Assembly: GCA_025454175.1 (NCBI GenBank) | Contig: JALOOX010000028.1 | Location: 1 to 42,160, forward strand | Direction: 5' to 3' | Source of the DNA: Syntrophobacteraceae bacterium | GTDB lineage: Bacteria; Desulfobacterota; Syntrophobacteria; Syntrophobacterales; Syntrophobacteraceae | DNA length: 42,160 nucleotides | Part shown: piece after piece, positions 37,403-42,160 of the stretch | Position numbering within the stretch: the stretch's first letter is position 1 | Layout of the letters: each line of letters begins with the position of its first letter | Position numbers and translations under genes: made by a program | Notes under the pieces: generated by a model | Told to the model about the DNA's origin: nothing | Database searches by the model: none | What the model saw: the letters and a program-made list of their open reading frames with translations, nothing else

Positions 37403-39109
37403 ATGATGAGGAAAACGAAAACGGGAATCACCGCATTTCTGCTGTTCGTGATGCTCGGTTGGCCCGCCTGGTGCGAGGACGAGCTGAACTACCCCCCGGC
37501 TGAAGTTGTCCTGGACGGTCGGGTCATTCACGAGATTCGAGCGGGCACCCGGGCGTTCGGCCCTCAATATCGCGCCGGCGGCATCAACGAGCGGCTGCTC
37601 GAATTCGCACGGGACCTTTCCAGGGATCCCGATTCCATCGACGTGCTGGATCTCGACATCGCGAGCGAAATCTCGGCGCACGATTTCTTCATCATGGCGG
37701 TGCACGACAAGGATGCCTCGGTGGAAGGGCGCGGCCGAGAGGAGCTTGCCCGGGAGATCTCCGGGAAGATGAAACAGGCCATTCGCGAATACCGGGAGAA
37801 ACGGAGTGTCCGAATCATTGCCAAGGGGCTCCTTTACACCCTGCTCAGCACCATGATCCTCATCCTCCTCCTGAAGCTTCAGCAGCGGGGCGTGAGAAGG
37901 CTCGAGGAATACATCCGGGCGGCGACCTTCATCCCCTCGCTGCGCATCGGGAATTTCGAGCTCTTCAACGCCGATCGAATCAAGCCGGTGGCGGTAGGGG
38001 CCGGCAGGTTCCTCAAGCTTGTGGGGGTCAGCCTTCTTGTATACTTTTACGTGCAGCTCGGCTTGAGCTTCTTCCCCTGGACGCAGCGACTGGCCCTGCG
38101 CCTCTTCAACTACGTCCTGGACGCTCTCGGCGCCATGGGTGAAGCCCTGTGGGCTCAGGCCCCAGGCCTCATCTTCATCGCTGTCGTCATCGCCATCTCC
38201 CACTACCTGCTCAAAAGCCTGAAGTATTTCCTTGGTCTCGTCAAAACGGGAAAGGTGGTCATCCGCGACTTCGACGCTGACCTGGCCGAACCGACCTACA
38301 GAATTCTCCGACTGCTCATCGTCGCCTTCGCCATCGTGGTCGCGTATCCTTACATCCCAGGGTCCGATTCCCCGGCCTTCAAGGGGGTTTCCATCTTCAT
38401 GGGCGTGATCTTCTCGCTGGGCTCCACGTCGGCCATCGGTAACCTGGCGGCGGGACTCAGCCTGACTTACATGCAGGCTTTCCGGGAAGGCGATGTGGTG
38501 AAACTGGGAGACGTGGTCGGAACGGTCGTGCAGAGGAAGACCATGGTAACGCGGATCAGGACTTTCAAGAACGAAACCATCACCATTTCAAATTCCGCCG
38601 TCATGAATGCGCAGATTATCAACTACAGCATCCAGGCCCATCGCAAAGGCCTCATTCTCCACACGACGGTCACCATCGGCTATGATGCTCCCTGGCAGCA
38701 GGTCCATAAGCTGCTCGTCGATGCCGCGCGGGCCACATCCAACGTGCTCGAATCGCCAGCCCCGTTCGTGCTCCAGACAGCCCTCAACGACTTTTATGTC
38801 TCCTACCAGCTCAACGTTTACACCAGTGCGCCGGAGATGATGGCGCGCACTTACTCGGAGCTGCACGCCAACATTCAGGACACATTCAATGAGGCCGGTG
38901 TCGAGATCATGTCGCCCCACTACGCACAAATCAGGGACGGCAACCGCACTACCATTCCCTCGAACTACCTGCCCGCAGACTACATCCCTCCTGGCATCAG
39001 GATTTCAGGAGTGGAGCAGCCGTCAGGGCATATGAGCGGAGACATGGTGGACAAGGGTCGGAAGACCGGAACTGGGGTTCGAGAAGAGGCGGATCGAAGG
39101 AGTGGATAG
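37403..39109 (+). CDS. MscS-family mechanosensitive channel with periplasmic domain
   Basis: A 568-residue membrane protein. A signal peptide (ITAFLLFVMLGWPAWC) precedes a roughly 130-residue soluble region, then four or so membrane helices (about 145-165, 225-245, 265-290, 325-375). The pore-lining helix is GSTSAIGNLAAGLSLTYMQAF, followed by the MscS beta domain (GDVVGTVVQRKTMVTRIRTFKNETITISNS) and a cytoplasmic end. ATG 37403 or 37406 follows GGGAGG. It resembles longer MscS-like proteins rather than 286-residue MscS. fabG-like starts 3 nt after its stop. Confidence 0.9.
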   Translation: MMRKTKTGITAFLLFVMLGWPAWCEDELNYPPAEVVLDGRVIHEIRAGTRAFGPQYRAGGINERLLEFARDLSRDPDSIDVLDLDIASEISAHDFFIMAVHDKDASVEGRGREELAREISGKMKQAIREYREKRSVRIIAKGLLYTLLSTMILILLLKLQQRGVRRLEEYIRAATFIPSLRIGNFELFNADRIKPVAVGAGRFLKLVGVSLLVYFYVQLGLSFFPWTQRLALRLFNYVLDALGAMGEALWAQAPGLIFIAVVIAISHYLLKSLKYFLGLVKTGKVVIRDFDADLAEPTYRILRLLIVAFAIVVAYPYIPGSDSPAFKGVSIFMGVIFSLGSTSAIGNLAAGLSLTYMQAFREGDVVKLGDVVGTVVQRKTMVTRIRTFKNETITISNSAVMNAQIINYSIQAHRKGLILHTTVTIGYDAPWQQVHKLLVDAARATSNVLESPAPFVLQTALNDFYVSYQLNVYTSAPEMMARTYSELHANIQDTFNEAGVEIMSPHYAQIRDGNRTTIPSNYLPADYIPPGIRISGVEQPSGHMSGDMVDKGRKTGTGVREEADRRSG

Positions 39110-39112
39110 AGC

Positions 39113-39853
39113 ATGAAGACACTTGCGAACAAGGCAGCCATCGTTACGGGAGGCTCCCGGGGGATCGGCCGAAGCATCGCCATCGCGCTGGCTCGTGCCG
39201 GCGCCGATGTAGTCGTGAATTATGCGAGCAATGAAAAGGCCGCCCGGAAGGTGGTGGCGGAAATCAATGCCTTCGGAGGCAAGGCTGTGGCGGTCCGGGC
39301 AGACATGAGCCGATCGGAAGACGCGGCGGACCTTTTCGCCACGACCATGAAGACGTTCGGAAAGGTGGATATCCTCGTGAACAATGCGGGCATCATGCTC
39401 AACAAGCCCATCCAGCAGATGAGCGAGGAGGATTTCGATCGCGTCTTCGGCATCAACGTCAAGGGGGTGTTCCTGGCTTTGAGGCTGGCGGGGGAGCATC
39501 TGAGCGACGGGGGGAGGATCGTCAATCTGTCGAGCTCGGTGACCCGGCTCCTTTTCCCCGGCTACGGCGCGTACGCGGCAACCAAGGCCGCGGTCGACCA
39601 GTTCACGCGGATTTTTGCCAGGGAGGTCGGGCCGAGAAATATCACCGTCAACGCCGTGGCCCCCGGCCCCACCCGGACCGAGCTCTTCACCTTGGGCAAG
39701 ACCGAGGAGACCATCGGGCAGCTGGCCTCCATGTCTGCCATGGGGCGCATCGGCGAGCCCGAGGATGTGGCCCGGGTGGTCGCCTTCCTCTGCTCCGACG
39801 AGGCTGCTTGGATCACCGGGCAGATCATCGGGGTCAACGGCGGATTCGCTTGA
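39113..39853 (+). CDS. Short-chain dehydrogenase/reductase, FabG-like
   Basis: A 246-residue classical SDR. It has the nucleotide loop TGGSRGIGRSIA, NNAG, the catalytic Ser in NLSSSV and YxxxK as YGAYAATK. The C-terminal ITGQIIGVNGGFA is typical of 3-oxoacyl-ACP reductase-like enzymes. It is co-transcribed with the MscS gene, with no fatty-acid genes nearby, so the true substrate is unknown and fabG is not assigned. Confidence 0.9.
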   Translation: MKTLANKAAIVTGGSRGIGRSIAIALARAGADVVVNYASNEKAARKVVAEINAFGGKAVAVRADMSRSEDAADLFATTMKTFGKVDILVNNAGIMLNKPIQQMSEEDFDRVFGINVKGVFLALRLAGEHLSDGGRIVNLSSSVTRLLFPGYGAYAATKAAVDQFTRIFAREVGPRNITVNAVAPGPTRTELFTLGKTEETIGQLASMSAMGRIGEPEDVARVVAFLCSDEAAWITGQIIGVNGGFA

Positions 39854-39931
39854 GCCCGGTTTCTTCCAGCGAATACCGTGACGTCGATGGCGTTCCGCAC
39901 TCTGGAAATTGGCTGCTTCCAGCCGCGAGGA

Positions 39932-40269
39932 CTATCTCCTGCCTCGGCCACCGCCTCCACCTCGAGACGAGAATCCGCCGCCACGCCCCGAAAACCCTCC
40001 TGATCTGCCGGATCTGAAGGAGCCTCCTCCACCGCGTCTCCCACCCTCGGATGACCTGAAGGATCGAAAGGAGCCGCCTCTCCCTCTGCGGAAAGATTCG
40101 GAGCTCCCCGAAAAACCTCTCCCACGGAAACCTTCGGATCCCCGCTCCGCACCACGGGTGGAGCTGTTGATGCGAGATCTCCTTTCCCCGCGGGCTCAGC
40201 CCGGGTTGTCGACAGTCCCAGGATGAAGCTCGCCAGAACCATCATGCATGGAAACAGCAGCCTGTTCAT
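39932..40269 (-). pseudogene. Secreted Gly/Arg/Ser-rich small protein, apparently frameshifted
   Basis: ATG 40269 has GAGGAG 6 nt upstream and encodes a clear signal peptide (LLFPCMMVLASFILGLSTTRA). The same frame then reads on into sequence antisense to the SDR gene, to 39562. However, a -1 shift near the G-run at 40186-40189 (minus GGGG) moves into a frame rich in Gly, Arg, Ser and Phe (for example SFRSGRSGGFSGRGGGF) that ends at TAG 39932-39934, 79 bp short of the SDR stop. The whole then fits the intergenic space. One missing G, a true mutation or a ribosomal shift could explain it. The opposite-strand proline-rich frame (39909-40226) is a shadow. Confidence 0.6.
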
Positions 40270-40731
40270 GATCTGCTCCTCACCTCAACGCCACTTGCGA
40301 CCCCCTCCCCATGGCGTGTCCTGATTCATTCAATGCAGCACAGCCTTCATACGATCCGGCTTCGCTTCAGGTTTGTGCGCGTGCAACATGGACCTGGAAG
40401 TAAGATCGATTGAGCGGCAGGCGGGATTGATCCCCACATCGTCAAGTTAATCAGTCTCCAGGGATAAGCCAAATCCCGTTCTGTGCCGCATCCGCCGCCG
40501 GCCGTCTTCCAATGTTGCCGGGAGCAGTCCCACATGGCCCTTCGGGCCACCCAAACGGATGAAAAGGGGTTTCGACCAGGAACCAGAAACCAGAAACTTT
40601 TCGTAGTCCACAACGAACAGGGTGGCATGGGCCAATCGAAACCTGCCCGTGCCACCCTGTCATTTCCACAACACCGGGTCCCTTCGAGGTGGGACTCTTC
40701 TAAAACGGTGCCCTTCTTGTCCGTTGCAGCA
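40270..40731. other. Intergenic region between secreted-protein gene and hydrogenase gene
   Basis: No convincing gene; overlapping minus-strand frames near 40347-40669 lack ribosome sites. It contains three near-copies of an ACCAGAA unit (about 40575-40597) and a strong inverted repeat at 40617-40660. Confidence 0.5.
40617..40660. repeat. Inverted repeat downstream of hydrogenase gene
   Basis: ACAGGGTGGCA (40617-40627) pairs with 40650-40660; four inner pairs extend the stem to 16 bp with one G/T mismatch, closing a 12-nt loop. Lying about 70 bp past the hydrogenase stop, it may end or stabilise that transcript, but no T-tract follows. Confidence 0.5.
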
Positions 40732-42160
40732 CTACGGGTTCGGCCAGCGCTTGAGGACCTCTCCCCTGGAGTCGCGGATGGTGATGGACACGCCGTGATC
40801 GCCGTCCAGGCGATGAGTGGCGCAGGAAATTCAGGGGTCGTAGGCGCGGACGGCCATCTCGATCTTGTTGAGGGTCCCCTCGTCCACGCTGCCGTCCTTG
40901 ATGAGGGTCCGGGCGGCCTGGTTCACGCTCATGTTGATGGGTCCCAGGTTGTGGGTGGTGCCCACGATGAGGTTGGCCCGGGTGATGAGGCCCTTGTCGT
41001 CCGTCGAGTAGTCGTGGATGAGCGTTCCGCGGGGGGCCTCGACGCATCCCACTCCGCGCCCCGCCTTCGGTTCCGCCGGGGTCCGGACGGTGGGGTCCGT
41101 GATCTCCGGGTCGTTGAGCAGCTCGATGGCATGCTCACAGGCATACACTTCCTCGATGAGCCGGGCCCAGTGATAGAGCAGCGTGGCCTGGGCCGGACGC
41201 CCGAACTTCTCCCGGAGCTCTTCCAGCTCGGCCTGCGCTTTCGGAGTCGCCATGCGGTCGCATACGTTGATGCGGGCCAGGCAGTTGGATCGGTAAATCC
41301 CCTTGGGGTTGTCGAGATCCATGGAGAATCCCTCATCCCAGGCCCGGGCGTAGGGGAACTTGCCGTAGGAGTAGGGCACCACCTTCTCTCCCAGGAAGTC
41401 GGTGTAGTCCTGGATGTCGAATTCCGTGAAGGTGGCGTCGGGCTTCATGAGCCGGATCTTCCCGTCGTAAAGGTTCAGCTGGCCCCGGTCGTCGACGGTC
41501 CCGATGAAGCCCGTATTGATGACGCCCAGCGACTGGATCGTGTCGAGATACTTGGGGAAAACCTGGGTCTTGGCGAAATCGATGGTGAAGAGGGCGAAGT
41601 CCAGGAGCTCCTGCATCTGCTTGAGGAACTCCTGCCGGTCAGCTTCGAGCAGCGGCTTGGAAAAGCCCCCCACGATCCCGGCCACGGGATGGATGGCCTT
41701 GCCGGCAAATTGCTCGAGGATCATCTTGGCCATGTAGCGCATCCGGACGACCTTCTGGGCCAGCTCCGGGTTGGCCCTGGCCACGCCGATGACGTTCCTC
41801 ACGGCGTAGTCGCTGTCGGGCCCGATGACGAAGTCCGCCGCCGCGAGGAAGAAGAAATGAAGGAGCTTATCCTCGGCGTGGGCGATGGTCTGCATGAGCT
41901 CCCGGAGCTTGCGGCCGGCCGGCGGCGGTGTCACGCCGAAGCAGCGGTCCACGGCCTTGTTGGAGGCCAGGTGGTGGTGCCAGGGGCAGATGCCGCAGAT
42001 GCGGCTCACGATGCGGGGAATCTCCTCGGCGGGCTTCCCCTCCACGAACTTCTCGAACCCCCTGAGGGACTGGAAGTGGACCTTGCAGTCCTCGACATTG
42101 CCGGCATCATTCAGCTGGATGGCGATGGACGCGTGGCCCTCGATTCGGGTGATGGGCGCT
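40732..42160 (-). CDS. mvhA: [NiFeSe]-type hydrogenase large subunit, MvhA-like, selenocysteine at TGA (5' end outside window)
   Basis: About 476 codons are visible; the start lies beyond 42160. The proximal metal site is RICGICPWHHHLAS. The distal site reads DP-(TGA)-ISCATH, with the TGA at 40831-40833 exactly where the first Cys of DPCxxCxxH belongs, so it most likely encodes selenocysteine. The frame continues 32 codons to TAG at 40732, including a C-terminal peptide after CATH of the kind removed by a maturation protease. The body (LHFFFLAAADFVIGPDSDYAVRNVIG, AIHPVAGIVGGFSKPL) suits group 3 F420-non-reducing hydrogenases, which pair with heterodisulfide reductase-like proteins. A TGA-terminated annotation would wrongly cut it at 40831. 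Confidence 0.9.
40798..40833 (-). promoter_or_regulatory. Candidate bacterial SECIS element
   Basis: Beginning 16 nt after the TGA, ATCGCC (minus, 40814-40809) pairs with GGCGAT (40803-40798) around a TGGAC loop, with an outer CGCC/GGCG pair extending it. Position and short apical loop suit a bacterial SelB-binding hairpin inside the coding frame. Confidence 0.65.

Noticed and set aside
39909..40226. Plus-strand proline-rich frame
   Set aside because: It has no ribosome site and lies opposite a frame with a good ribosome site and signal peptide; Pro codons are the mirror of Gly/Arg-rich codons.

Overview
The window is a high-GC bacterial chromosome segment, densely coded on both strands. It most resembles an anaerobic member of the Desulfobacterota, probably near Syntrophobacter. 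The reasons are the rpsB-tsf-pyrH-frr-uppS-cdsA-dxr-rseP-tsaB order, a short Tsf, a large UbiD-type decarboxylase, and a group-3-like [NiFe] hydrogenase large subunit with an in-frame TGA at its first distal metal ligand. The taxonomic call is inference from gene content, not a database match.

Left part (1-7.6 kb): a gene-poor leader with palindromic repeats precedes a divergent DnaA paralogue. This converges on, and overlaps, a minus-strand operon of ihfA, mlaE (with a fused STAS domain), mlaF, mlaD and a PqiC-like lipoprotein, which is an envelope lipid-transport system. A tRNA-Met(CAT) with its own promoter and terminator sits beside it. Next (6.4-13.3 kb) comes a minus-strand operon of a DUF2760-like membrane protein, two divergent Hsp70 proteins (the second with a roughly 400-residue C-terminal extension) and a MurG-like glycosyltransferase. 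This is the best candidate for an undescribed system in the window.

Centre (13.6-23.3 kb): a plus-strand housekeeping run covers translation (rpsB, tsf, frr), UMP kinase, undecaprenyl-PP synthesis, CDP-diacylglycerol synthesis, isoprenoid synthesis (dxr), the site-2 protease rseP and tsaB. It ends convergently on ubiD. A helicase-fold protein that has lost its DEAH and arginine-finger motifs follows, then a small hypothetical protein, lytic transglycosylase mltA, the methyl-cycle genes ahcY and metK, and panD/panC.

Right part (31.4-42.2 kb): an exported thioredoxin-like/CAP fusion lies divergent from a SWIM-SNF2 ATPase. An orphan histidine ammonia-lyase, an MscS channel and an SDR reductase follow. 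A secreted Gly/Arg/Ser-rich protein appears to be split by a single-base frameshift. The window ends inside the selenocysteine-type hydrogenase gene, whose reading frame continues 32 codons beyond the TGA.
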